Assembly: GCF_001640805.2 (NCBI RefSeq)
Contig: NC_066833.1
Location: 11,599,344-11,663,343 of the forward strand
DNA length: 64,000 bases
Reading direction: 5' to 3'
From: Lates calcarifer
Taxonomy: Eukaryota; Chordata; Actinopteri; Centropomidae
Shown: positions 10,335 through 22,832 of the stretch, piece by piece
How positions within the stretch are numbered: the first letter of the stretch is position 1
Layout: every line of letters begins with the position of its first letter
Program-made: the position numbers and the translations under genes
The notes under the pieces: model-generated
What the model was told of the DNA's origin: nothing
The model's input: the letters and a program-made list of their open reading frames with translations, nothing else
Database searches by the model: none

Positions 10335-11840
10335 GTGAGTAACACAACAATTGTCCCCTGCCTCAGCGATATAGTCTATGGGTGGGAAATGAAAGAGATG
10401 GACTGGAACAGAGGTGTCAGCATACTTTATTTATTCTGATACAGCCAGATATGCATGGCTGGAGGGATTGTAAACAGAGTGGACAAGTCTGACCTATTAG
10501 CCACAGACTGACCAACTCCATGGACCATTACGCGTGATGGATATATACTAGCATACTAAGGTGTGTTCCCAGTGAACAGGGTGGTGTACTGCTCTCTGGA
10601 AATGTATTCATCCAAGCGGGAAAAAAATGTTAACATTCCAAAAGTAGCTGAGGGCTCACTTTTATCTTTCCATTCCTCAGTGCCAAATTGGCCTTTTACT
10701 GTCTGACTGTCTGTCTGTCTGTCCAAAGCCTGATCTGGAACCTTGTATGGTGGCCTTAAGTAGGAGAGCATTTGAAGCGTCTGGCAGATAATAAACAGAA
10801 ACCCGCCTGAGTCACAGTTGGCAAGTCCGAGCCCTGTCTGGCTGCAGCAATAATCACACTATTGGTTTAAATCCACATCATGTCCGCAGCACGAGGCCCT
10901 GCCAGCTTACGGGAGGCAAAAACCTGCTGCAGTAGCAGATGTTGAGGAAATTATATGTTAGCTTTTTCTCATGGTGTCTCTGTGTTATTTGAGCCCCACA
11001 GCATGGTAGGAAGTACCAGAGTTCCTGACCCTTTCTGCTGTGAGAGGAATGAGGGGTGACGGTCAGAGGAAGTTCAGTTCAATTTCATGGCCTGGCAGAA
11101 TGGATACAAGATAATTGTGATTCCTGCCCATGACTCCTCATATTCATAGAACTCAATGCACGTATCTGTCTCTGGAGCTGTGGGCTTAAATGAACAGGTA
11201 AAACTCTGTATTCTGGCTTTGATCTTTTGGGATCTGTCAGTGTGAATTTGAACATTTTCATTTTAAAGCCCACTGAGTTTAGATGTCGGTCTTGTTCTGG
11301 GTTGTTCACTGTGTAGCTTCCTGTATGCTGCCTTTATTGTCACAACTGCAAGCTTAAAAGAGATTTTCTCTAAATCTATGAACTGTTGTAACAGAATGAA
11401 AGAAAGAAAGAAAACAAAAGACGCAGAGGTGAAGGAGATGGCCTAGCATTAGGACCCAGATGATGAGCAGAGGCTATAAAGAGGGACTGAAAGCTCACCT
11501 GGGCCTTTCTTCCTGCATTGCAAGCTTCCCAAGAGACAGCAGATGGACCAGCTTTTGTTTGGTAAGACTGGGTGTGATTTGATTTATCATGTGTGGTAAG
11601 GAACAACAACCTGGGGTAACTGCACAAACACATCAGCCAAGACACGTTTTAAGTCACCTACATGCAACTGTGTACCACAACGGTTCCAAAGTACAAATAC
11701 TTTAAATACTTGCCCCTTGCTTGAGAATTTCTGAACACCATTTTGTATAAATTTAGCTGCACTCCCCCTCAGCTCTGTCTTTTTACTTTCTCTCACACTG
11801 TTCTCCTCCTGTGTACTCCATTTTTTTCTCTATACTGCAG
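10335..11840. other. Intron-like spacer between exon candidates
   Basis: Ordinary non-coding sequence. It holds a short TGTC simple repeat near 10697-10724 and a GAAA run near 11396-11412. Open frames of 70-90 codons on the minus strand show no recognisable motifs. Confidence 0.5.
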
Positions 11841-12065
11841 GCTCTGGCTCAACAGTGGCCTGTGTAATTGAATAGATTCTTATGGATGCATGTGGTCTTA
11901 ATTCAAGCCAGAAATTATACATTGTGTACCGGATGAATGAGTGCTCCGGTGCCCCTGAGAGCATTTTAAACTGTTGCTTTCTATTTTTTTGAGAAAACTT
12001 TTGAAACCGTCTGTGCTATTCTTTATCCTGTGCTCTTTTATTAAATTTAAATTTGTAGAACTAGA
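11841..12065 (+). ncRNA. Terminal-exon candidate with polyadenylation-like signal
   Basis: A long pyrimidine tract (CCATTTTTTTCTCTATACTGCAG, part of a CT-rich stretch from about 11778) ends at an AG just before 11841. All three frames close within 12 codons. The variant polyadenylation signal ATTAAA lies near 12041, with T-rich sequence around it. This would suit the last exon of a short non-coding transcript starting at the 9.4-kb CpG island. It is inferred from signals only. Confidence 0.3.
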
Positions 12066-13749
12066 GATCTTACTTTCCTGACACTTTGTGTTTCATTCAC
12101 TTCATTTACATAAGCTATATCAGACATTAAAAGAAAAGTGAAATTAGAAAATGTGTTATGGTAAGATTGTAGATGAGTAATCATTATGTAATTATATAAT
12201 ACAAAGCGCACAACAACAACAAAAATATATTGCCACTACACACAAATATTGAACATGCACATAGCAAATTGATTTAGCTTTTACTTTAAAGTCATCATAA
12301 GAGGCAGACAGAAGTGACAAAGTAACCTAAACAAAATATTCTGGTTTTTGCTCTTATTCTAAAAAAAGACAATATTCCTGTGTACAGGGCTGAGCACTGT
12401 GACATTTTGGGGAGTCAAGTACTCAACTGAAAAAAGCCAGACTCTTAACTATTTGTTAAAGAAAAAAAAAGTTATCCTATTTATGTCATATTTCTTAATT
12501 TCAATATCCATAAATTCATGCAGAAGTTTAATGCTCAACAGATTTCTATAAAATTATTGACTGACACAGAAACAATGATCTTTAGCATCCACTATTTCTA
12601 TGTTTATCACAAGCACAGGCAACAACAAAGAAAACAGTGCTACATTGTGCTTGCTCTAGTGGAGATGGCAAGACGCCCCACACAACTCTGTTCAATACAT
12701 GCATCACAAAAGTCATGAATCAAAATAGCTGTGGCTCAGCATTGTCAATGTTGCATGAAGGTGTTGATCAGTAATATTGCTCAAAGTGTGCAGATAGCAG
12801 ACAAGCTGAGAAAAGAGATGAGAGAAATGAGATGGGTGGTTGAGATAAGATAAAACAATAAGTATATAAAAAATAATAGTAATAATAAATTAAAAGAAAT
12901 TAAGATGTAGACGATGTTGAGCACAAGGTCAGCAACAGAGCTGCACAGCAGGGTTTGCTTTTTCACTTTGAAATTCTTTTCATTTTCTCTGTTTATTTTT
13001 GTTCGACAAGTTAGAAATATTGCTAAAAATTACTGAAGCACATTCTGCATAATTCCAGACAGTACTGTCGGCAGATCCATCCTTGTGTCTCCTGCCTCCT
13101 CAAGTTTTAATACTGCAGGGCAGAGTGGACTGTGTTCAATTTGGAAATATTTACCTAACTTATTTTGGTTTTATCAAATGTCTCCTCACATCACTTCACA
13201 ACAGGAAGAGTTCCTGAGGTGTGTTTGCGCACTCTTGATTTGAAACACACACCAATCAAGGGGAGTACTGATGTATAAATACTGCAGTGTTCCAAACAGC
13301 TATTAACACACCATGGAGCCCATGTAGCACAATTAAGTCAGTTAAATCAACACATATACTGTACTACCATAAGCAGCTTTATTGAATGAGTCAGCAATTG
13401 TTACCTCATGCTCTACATCTCCAAAATGTAGTATTCTGTGCTGCTGCAAGGAGATTATTGACAAAAGCATTTCATGGCGACATCACTGGGAAAATCCTAG
13501 TTTTTGATCTGGTCTAACTTTACCCTCAGAAAATAAATTGGAGACCAAATTTAAATACACTTTTAAATACTGAGGATGGAAGGCTCAAACCAAACTTATT
13601 CAGTTGTCTGAAATACAAGAGGTGCCATCATGCTTTCTTTACTACTACTAAGATCTACTGTAAATTAATTGATGAAATTTTCAACACAATTCATTGATCA
13701 TTGTAATGGCAGAAACAAGATAATTTGATAGAAGAAAGAATAGCCCTTT
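12066..13749. other. AT-rich intergenic or intronic stretch
   Basis: No gene, RNA or convincing repeat seen. It contains A-runs and T-runs, short chance frames and AT-rich low complexity near 12855-12905. Confidence 0.5.
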
Positions 13750-13764
13750 AAGTGGAAGCCTTTT

Positions 13765-13949
13765 TTTAAAGTATTTTTTTGCCTTTTATTTATAGAATCG
13801 TGAGAGAGAGGCAGGAAACAGGGAGAGAGTGGGGGAATGACATACAGTAAAGGTCTGGCCGGATCAGGAGTTGAACTGGGGTCCGCCTGCTCAGACCACT
13901 AGGACCCGCATGGTACACGCCCTAACCATTTGGCTATGAGGGCACCCTG
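13765..13949 (-). mobile_element. tRNA-derived SINE with target-site duplication
   Basis: On the minus strand the element starts with a tRNA-like head. Its A box (TAGCCAAATGGTTA) lies at 13936-13923 and its B box (AGTTCAACTCC) at 13877-13867. The body contains the fish SINE words CTGTATGTCATTCCCCC and CTCTCTCCCTGTTTCCTGCC and ends in an A/T-rich tail. Flanks AAGTGGAAGCCTTTT (13750-13764) and AAGTGGGAGCCTTTT (13950-13964) are a 15-bp target-site duplication with one mismatch, so the insertion boundaries are clear. The family name was not verified. Confidence 0.87.
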
Positions 13950-14843
13950 AAGTGGGAGCCTTTTAACAGGGAAACAAACATCTGTTGAAGGTCAAAGGAA
14001 ATTCTCTCCATGAAGATGATTTCCTATTAGACTTTAACTTTTAATTATATTAGAATTTAACCTTTAACTCCCTAATTAATCATAATAAGAGAGCTAATTT
14101 ACGACTCCACTTCAGAACTCAAACATTCATACATGTTAAAACCTAACTTAATACCACCATTGCCCCACCACACAGGGAGCACTGACAAGACTTACTGCAA
14201 TTAATTCAGCGACCATGACAACCAAGGCATATGGTGGCAAATAGACATCAGGCAATCATCTGGATAAATGGCACATTTCATCCCCTAGCAGGCACCATAT
14301 GGTACACGCCTTTTTCAAATGCTTAAGGAACAGAGCAAAAAAACAACATGAATAGATTTGTGTTTTTTAGTTGTGTAGTTGCATTTGATATGGTGCTATA
14401 TTTTACTTGCATCCATCATAAGTCGGAGGATTAAGAATCTGAACCTGCTGCGTCAGGATAGATTTTAATCACCAAAGACCATGATTAAGACAGTTTGTAC
14501 ACAGAGCCTGTGGCTACTTTATAGATTCTGCACAGTGGCAAGTAAGATCTTTTTTTATCTAATGTTATCTACCACCCTCATTCAACACCTTTTTAAGATT
14601 GAACTAATGAGGATTTCAAAATACTCACACTGAATGAATATGCTTTGACTTTGCTGATATGTTATTTAGGTTTACATAGCTATCATATATAATGCACATT
14701 GTTGACTTGAATGAACATAGATTAAGTTAATATTTGATTTTGTTCTAATAACAACATATAAGCACTGACAAAAGAAACCACCAAACAAATCATCCCCAGT
14801 GGGAAATCTAGACAAATAAACTGAGCAATCTGATCCAAAGTGT

Positions 14844-14845
<2 letters not shown>

Positions 14846-14885
<40 letters not shown>

Positions 14886-14894
14886 TGTGTGTGT
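14846..14894. repeat. (TG)n microsatellite
   Basis: About 24 TG dinucleotides, interrupted once by a GG near 14879. Open frames across it are artefacts. Confidence 0.97.
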
Positions 14895-17410
14895 AAAACA
14901 TCACTGCATGCATGAACAAATTATGTAGCCTTCTGTTTGTCAATTGTAACTATGATACTGTAGATGAATATAGAACAGAAGCTACATTACATTCCCAGAG
15001 TTAATCAAAATTCAGTCATATTTCAGCAATACTAGCAGCTTGGTTATATTTCATAATATAGTTCTAATTATAAAATAGCCTGCATCTTGTGTGATTCAAA
15101 CTGTAACATATTCATGAGGCTCATTAAAAATGTCTCCTCATGCCACTAATTATAATCAGGGTTTTGCCAAAACATTACTTGGACCTTAAGTTTTGTTTCT
15201 TGCTTTTGGCTGTCCTCTGAGTTTAATAAATACTTGTAGACATCAAACAGTAGCAGGATCAATATGAGCGCCCCTAAAGTGAGAGAGTTGTTGTGTGCAT
15301 TTACACACATAGCACAAAAGTGTTAACTTCATTAAATATTTATTATTATGAGTTTTCGCTGACAGAGAGACGAGAGGATCTAATGGCAAATGACCTTCTG
15401 TAGTTTTCTACACTTGTCAAACACAGATCCATGGTTTATAGTCAAATCATTGTTACACAGTGGTTGTCCTCAGATTGAGTCCAGAGCTCCAGGACATTTT
15501 TATTATACAGTTACTTTTATTAGTGAGTAACTCTTATCTGTTTAGTCTGGAAAGTCAAAAATATATTTCTGATGTGTCATTTTTTTATTACAGAATTTTT
15601 CTCTATTTACAGAAGTGACATTAGCATTTGCATGAATTTATTCTCATATACAAGATGACGCCTTTCTAAAAACTGAAGTAAATAACAAAGTATGAGAACA
15701 GGACGTAACAATGAAAGCACATTTTGTTGTACCATATATTACTGCAGTTAGATAAAGCATTTAATATTGACAGGATAATAAATGTTTAAATGGCGAATTC
15801 AACTAATAAAAAGATTTTGTCAACACAGACTAATTACTTGGGTGTTACTGCGTTGTGGGATTTAATGCTTCAGAGAAATGAACTCTTTCCCCTCAAACTG
15901 GTCTCCACCGCAGCCTCTCATCTCCTGGGCTAATTACCATTTTCTCAATAAGTTCTGGTGGTTTCTATCCATCCGGATAGTTCGATGTTTTTGTTCAGGT
16001 TTAGTAAGTTTGTAGAAAAATGTAATTTCATTTATGATGCTCAAAGCTTTTTTTCTTTTATTCAGGATCTCTTTTCAGAATGATGAGCTGAATAGAATGG
16101 ATCTGAATAGATAATCCACAGAATGAGCGTCCTTCATTTTTCATTGGAATGTTTTCAACTGAAGAAGCAGCCTGTGTAACACTGTCCACAGTACTGAGAG
16201 AAACTGCTCCCCACACTCACACTCTCAAAAAAAGGATCCATATAAATAGCTTTCAGCAGAGGCATCATTAGGCCTGCACTAACTGCTTTAAAGTATACAT
16301 GTTTAAAATGTTTTTTTCTCGATAAATTGTTTTTTAGCACAAAGTGTCCACAAAGGTCCCTGTGTCAAAGCAGCAAATTTCATCTTGGCTTCCTTTTGAA
16401 AGCACTGGGACCAGCTGATGTACTGCATTCATTCTTCCATTTTGGTCGACATTGTGTGTCTGTCATTTTGACAACACAATACATTTTTACTATCTCCGAT
16501 GCTCAGGCTGATAACAGGTAGTCTGGTAGTGCAACATCTGGCAGCTGAATCAAAGCTAGAATGAACCTCAGTTTGACTTGGTGGAGTTTGCAGTACAAAA
16601 ACTGTAGTGTATTCCTATTCCTGTCTCTTGTTTGCAAGTTATTATTAATCATAACATTTGATGTAACAATATTTACAGTTTATTATAGGCGCTAGATGAA
16701 GCTTTTGTTGATATGGTTATCAGAGAAGAAGATGTCCCTTGGTAGCTGAAGGAAATCTACATTTTCACCCACAGAATGTATGCAGTTCAGTTCAGAAGCA
16801 AAACTGCAGCTATGGGCTCAAACCCTTTCAGAGAGTGAACAGGACAGAAAATAGGCAAACATGCAGCAAAGACTGAGAGGTAATGAAACCACAAAGAGAA
16901 ACTTCAACAAGCTGAAAAGCAGACGATGTGGTTATTTTGAGAATAAGATCATTTTGCCATTTTTTGAGCTCATCATCGGTACTATATGTGTTGTAGGACA
17001 CTTTTTATTTTAAAAATGTGCAGTTTGAAATTGTTCGCCTCTAGGTTCACAGGTTGGATCGCAAATGTCTGAATCACTGAGACCAGACATTTAACTGACT
17101 TTACCCTGACAGCTCCCTAGTAAAAAGTACCTAGCCCATCAGTGTAACATCCAATTTAGCCAATGTGTGAACAGAACAGGTCGTTGTTTGGAGAATACAC
17201 AGAGAGCAAGTGGGTGTGTTGATGATGTTTCTATATATTCTCCCGATGCACTGGTTTCCTGCACGTTCTACCTAGACGCCCCCACACCTAAACCAAACAG
17301 AGAACTTCCAGTATCTCAGATGGTTGTGTGCTGCATGAGTGAAAGGGCAACTCTGGGCCTGGCACTGGCAATACAAAGATTTCCGACTTCTTCTGTACCA
17401 AATATTGAGC
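14895..17410. other. Non-coding stretch, no gene seen
   Basis: AT-rich unique-looking DNA. Frames of 60-90 codons near 16155-16521 and 17167-17590 have no recognisable motifs. A more complex segment near 15860-15990 might be conserved non-coding sequence, but that needs alignment. Confidence 0.45.
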
Positions 17411-17755
17411 ATCAGCAACATTTATTCATATAGGACTTTTGACAACATAAGTTACAAAGTGCAAACCCTTAAGGACATGGAGATAATGTTAAAACAGTGG
17501 AGTATTCCTTCAGTTGTCTGTAAAACTTGTCAGGGAAAGGTTCTGGTTCTAGTATATGAGATGTTGCTGCCAATCAAATGTGAGGCATAATACCTCTACC
17601 AGTTTTATCCTAAACTGAGAAAAATTTGTTAAATTAATTAAACAATATTATAAAAAAGAGTATGGTCTAGACCTGCTCTATATGAAAAAAGCATTGGGAT
17701 AACTTCAGTTTGTCAGCTCTATATAAATAAAACTGAACTGAACTGAATTACACTT
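17411..17755 (+). mobile_element. Unclassified fish interspersed repeat, 3' end with TGAAC tail
   Basis: The segment AGAGTATGGTCTAGACCTGC through CTATATAAATAAAACTGAAC, ending in a short GAACT/TGAAC tandem tail, recurs in the same orientation at 60714-60808. A TTTATTCATATAGGACTTTTG / GTTACAAAGTGC segment of common fish-repeat type lies just upstream (17418-17470). The tandem pentamer tail is what non-LTR retrotransposons of the L2 or related clades, and their SINE partners, leave. The family was not verified. Confidence 0.6.
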
Positions 17756-19784
17756 ACTATAGGTGATAAGCACCTTTTATCAAATAATAAGTCAATAACA
17801 ACCTTAACTCACCCGAGCTTGGAAAAAGACTGCAGAGAGTTGATGGTTATTTGCTTGAGTATTGTTTAAGTCACAGAGTCAAACATTCATCAAGAGAATA
17901 CTATGGTAAGATTCCTGCAGACTGTATTACTTGGATAATGAGCCCTTTGGGATTTCCACTGAACCATACCACCATGTATTTCTAAGACCAGTAGGCACTT
18001 GGTGTGTTAATGTGTCTGCAAACAAGAAAAGAAGTCTACTTGCACGGTGTTGTTGTATATGTGAATTTAGGGTGAGGAGAACCAGGATTGTATAACTGGT
18101 AAGTGATCAGTTGGGTAAAGCTAAAGTCAACTGAATGAGCGACAGTGACCACAGCTGGATCTGATGTTTTCATCTGCTGCTATAATTTATCTCTTCAACG
18201 AAACTGAAGCTTCAGTAGACGTTGCTCAGGTTAGTCATGATTTACTTGCTAAGCTCTTTTATTCTATTGCACTTTGATGCATTCTCTTTATACTGATACA
18301 TCAACTTCAGGCAACCTCAGGCAAGAGTAAAAACATTTTTATGACATTTCAAGTTGTTATTTGAATTTTTTGGCATTTACACAGTTCTTTCCCATGCAAA
18401 TTGAAAATTCATAGACAAACAGGTGGCTGGAATTGCACTTTATAGTGATCATTAAAGAAACTGCAGAACTGGCACTTCTGATTTGTCCGCAATGGTTTTA
18501 ACGCTGGTGGCTGTTGCTTGCAACCTTAAAATTTAGAGCACATTGTCCTATGAGTATTAAGACTTCAAATCCAATTCACACATTAGCCCACTTCTGAATC
18601 TGCTTTCTGCTTTGTATTTAGAATGCCAACCTCAAACCAGCAAAATGTTCTGTCTGAAAAGAAGACTAATTATCAAGGGCATTCAGTACCTCCAAGGGCA
18701 AAGCACTGAAAGGGTACAGTATGCTTGAATGGCGTTAATTTGCAGGATGGCAATGACTATCCTGAAAATGCACTGTCGTAGAGTGATTCGGCCGGATCAT
18801 AATGTTATGTGCCAATAACTCTGAAAATTAAGTTCTGGATAAAATAGATCAATCTCATCCCATCATCCTTTGAGGATCAGTACACCACCTTGTTAATATT
18901 GAGGAGGATGAAAAATGATGTCAGTTTACACATTTCAGATTCTAAGACAGGAAAATAACTCACACTAAAAATGAGGGTTCATAGATACATCTCTCATGGG
19001 AAAGGCGGCTGTGACTGCATTTCATTGTCACTTGACTGAAACAAAAATCTTTTCTCTTAAATATCTCTACGTGTGAATAGAAGGTGAAAATTGTATGTGG
19101 TCCCTTTTTCCTTTCTTTCCACTATCTTGACTATAATTTTTGATATTTTGAAATGAACTTTTTTAAAAGTTGGCATTAATGTTAAGGGTTTACAGTCAGG
19201 ATTACATATAGGTTATGGTTTTGATTTGAAATGAAGCAAACTAAGACATTCATCATATTTGTTTGAACATGTGATCACACCTGCTAGTAGCATGCTATGC
19301 TACTATCTGACAATGTTTGCATACAGTGGCATGTCAGCTATATTTGTGCAGTGTGAACATTTGCACACTGCGTCATGCTACTGAGAGACAACATACAGTG
19401 GCCAGCAGGGGTGTGACCTGAGAAAAGCCATTCATTTCAAATCCTGATTGAATTGGAAATTAATTTTTGTGATTTTGTGACTTTTCATAAGTAAAGGGAA
19501 ATTTGATAGAGCAGCTATTTTCTAAGGATTTAAAAACAGGAAATTCCCTCAAGTCATTACTTTGTTGAAATAATTTGCCTAATTGTCTGTTTGACCAATG
19601 ATTAACGTCACTGATGTGACAGATGACAAGTTTAAAGTGAACTGATGATGATCATTCCTTATTTAATTAAAAATACCTTTATTTGCAACACCTGTAAACT
19701 TTTTTTTGTATATGCAAAATATAGTACAATCTATTCTCCCTATATTTAAATGTGATTGCATCACCATTATATTTCCCAGAAAAG
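17756..19784. other. Non-coding stretch with short palindromes
   Basis: No gene seen. Near 19287-19307 there is a perfect 8-bp inverted repeat (TAGTAGCA..TGCTACTA). Nearby at about 19350-19373 lies another, GCAGTGTG..CACACTGC, and a CATACAGTGG word occurs twice. Together these may be a decayed small DNA transposon at about 19285-19420, but no clean ends were found. Confidence 0.4.
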
Positions 19785-19787
19785 AGG

Positions 19788-20050
19788 GACAAAAAGCATC
19801 TGACAACTGCAGCTAATCAAAACGCTGCTACTAACAGTGCAAGAGCTGAACACATTACTTCTACTTGTAATTCTGTACACTGGCTTCCAATCTAGTGCAC
19901 CATATTCTATTTATAAATTACTTAATGGCCTACGGCCCACAACATTTCTGATATGTTTGAAGAATAGAAATGCATAAGTCCCTTAGATATTCAGAAGGCT
20001 GCCTGCTTGAAGTACCTTGGGTAACGGACTGCAGGAGTCCATACAGATTC
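19788..20050 (+). pseudogene. LINE reverse-transcriptase C-terminal remnant (L2-like)
   Basis: The frame from 19800 reads ANQNAATNSARAEHITS and then SVHWLP. This matches the pattern of the fish L2/Rex-type LINE region normally written Q-N-A-A-x-R-V-L ... H-I-T-P ... L-H-W-L-P. A TAG follows HWLPI, and after a frame change YKLLNGLRP appears, equivalent to YKALNGLAP. Premature stops and at least one frameshift make it non-functional. It is a 3' fragment only: no endonuclease or catalytic RT motif is present. The right boundary is approximate. Confidence 0.65.
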
Positions 20051-21327
20051 CTTCACAAAAAAACAAACAAAAAACAACAACAACAACAAAAATCTATAAT
20101 GCTAAGATAATAAATCATTTGCTTCATTATTAAATAATCTGCTCTAATGGCTACAAGAGTAACATTTGCAGTTCTGCAATTTTGATAGACTGTATGTCTT
20201 ATGAAAATACAAACAAAAGTCTGACTTCAAAGAAGCCAGCGAATGAGCACAGTCCCAACCTTTTGACACACTACTGAGTGAGGGAAGGTAAATTTACATC
20301 AGACATGAATTAACTTCTTGACAGTCAAGTGAAGGTGTCTTGAAGCAAGACAATATTTAGAGCAAATACCTCATTCTTTTGGATGTAAAATAATCATTAC
20401 AAGAACAGAAACTAGGGATCTTCTAATGATGGCAGATGTTTTCTGAACCATATGTGAGTGAGATGGATAGCAGAAGTTCTCACTTGCCCCTAGTACATTA
20501 TATGCTGCTTACATATGTATAATGTTGACCCAACTTTGATGCCCTATTAAGACTTGGACATTTATCGATAGGTATTGTTTTCTCTTGTTGAATTTATGCT
20601 GAGATACAATGTACAGTATGATGTACTGACATTTTGATCAGTAATAAACCATTAATGCAGAGGTTGCATTTATCATAATTTTAATCACTGAGGGCAATTT
20701 TTCTTCTTATAAAAAAAACTCATTTATACTGTATACTTTATCATACAATGAGGTGTATGGTATAAATGCGTTATTTGAATTTGCTGAAGTTCACCGTTCC
20801 AACTTTCCTAAGTCCAGCATTTTGTGGGGAAACAGGTTTGGACTTCATAAGCTGTTTATTCTTTAACAGATACAGATGGTGGCTTTTTTGCATCCCCAAT
20901 AGAATAATATAAGAGAAATATTTAAACACCTCTGTTGTCATAATTCATGCACCACCGTCACTGATTAAGCTATAGAAAGTACATATGGAGTGTTTACTGC
21001 ACTGTTGTTGGTTAAACTGATTTGTTTCAAAATCCATCATTTTATATCATGTTTTGACAGATAGAGGCTTTCTTAGCCTTGTAGGCATTGACACCATCTG
21101 AGAATTGTTGTATTTCAAATAAAGAAGAAGTACTGATGGTGCTATAGACTCCACATTAAATCCTCAAGTGTGTTAATGCCTATGGCTAGCTACTTTTAGT
21201 CAGCATCAAACCAATTAGTAATGTTGGAAAGAGAGTTTGAGTATCTTTGTATCAGTAAGACATATTGTGTTTTTGTCTGAACATAATCTGGAGTATACAC
21301 AGCCTGCAGAGAGAGAGCAAATACTAT

Positions 21328-21350
21328 GCCATCACTACTCTAGTGATGGC
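21328..21350. repeat. Perfect 10-bp hairpin
   Basis: GCCATCACTA and TAGTGATGGC are exact inverted repeats separated by CTC. No T-run follows and no gene is adjacent, so no role is assigned. Confidence 0.85.
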
Positions 21351-22800
21351 AAAGCACAAAATGGCAATACTGCTTATTATTTGATGTTACATTATGTTTT
21401 AAATGAATTTGACAAGATTAAAGCACATTATACTTAAAACTCTGTTTGTGTATGAGGGAAAGGGACCTGATATACAGACAAACCTCATCATTTTGATCTG
21501 GAAAATAGTTTTGAGTCAGTCAGATGTAATTCAGTCAGAGGATAAATCGTAACAGCTTTGGTGAGCTCATGACTTTTAGTCTAGCACCACCAGCAGGTTG
21601 ACGGTTTTAGTTGGGAGTGAATGTCCACACAACTAGTGGATGAATTATCATGGCATTCACTTCACACATTAACATTCTCATTCTCTTCTCTTTCTTATAA
21701 ATGCGCAATAATCTGTGCTTGCCTTCCACAGAAAAAGAGAATGTGTGTTGTTTATTACATCAGTAAAAGCCTCAGACATCCTGCTTAATCTAATGTATGG
21801 TTGATTTCATAAAGTGATTGGCTGCTTGTTGATTTTTAATTTATTAGTAAATCAGCCTCTTAACTAAAAATGCACTCCATCAATTTATCACATAAAGTGA
21901 GCTTACTATAAGCGGCATACTACTCGGCCTGTGAAAACAGTCGTATGATGTCCTTATGAGTTTTGTCAAATCTATGACAAAACTGAAGAAAGTGTGTGTT
22001 ACAAAATGAATGCTCGGAGTTTGCCACTTAAACTTAAGTTTATTTAATGAACATATCAACCAAAAATTCTCATACTTTAATGGTTAAAGACTTAGATATA
22101 CTGTCACTAGACAGGAGGGTCCAATGAAAAATGCTTTTGGTGGCATTATGGAAAAATGCTGGAGCCAACATTTTAAAAACCTGATCCTTAATAGGGACTA
22201 AAAACTAGGATACAGTATCTTTGCAACTGCTGCTTCAACCACTGTGTATCCTGTGAGTCTTCTGGCTTAATGCAAGAGCAGAAATATCCCTTTGACTGGC
22301 TTCTGAAAAGACCTGCACAATAATGCATATCGACATAAACACTGAAAACAATCGTTTTGTATGTTTGGTTATGAATATGACATGACTAATATTCTAAATA
22401 TTTTGATACCACTGAGAGTGAGACAGTCAATGCGATGAGAGAATTAATTAAATTACGTGAATGATTACACAATGTCAGTAGAAATAATGTTGCAGATTCA
22501 CTCTTATTCAAAGGGTAATTCACAAGTGCTACTGTAATTAAGATCAATTACAGATTCAGATCACAATCCCAACATAAAATAGAAACAGGCAAGTGTAATC
22601 TCATTTCCATATCAGCTTCAGGGAACAGAACCTGTGGAGAAAATGAAATTGCTGTTGGAATCTTGCATCATATTTGCAGCAGGACGTTTTGGTTCTGCTA
22701 CTTTACATGTTCCTCCACAGGTGGCCAAAAACACACAACACTGTCTTTGAAAAGAGGACTTGAGGAAAAAACAGGGGGATATTTTAAAATCTGAGTTCTG

Positions 22801-22832
22801 ACACACACACACACACACAGACACACATACAC
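22801..22832. repeat. (AC)n microsatellite
   Basis: Nine AC units followed by an interrupted ACAC/ATAC extension. Confidence 0.95.
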
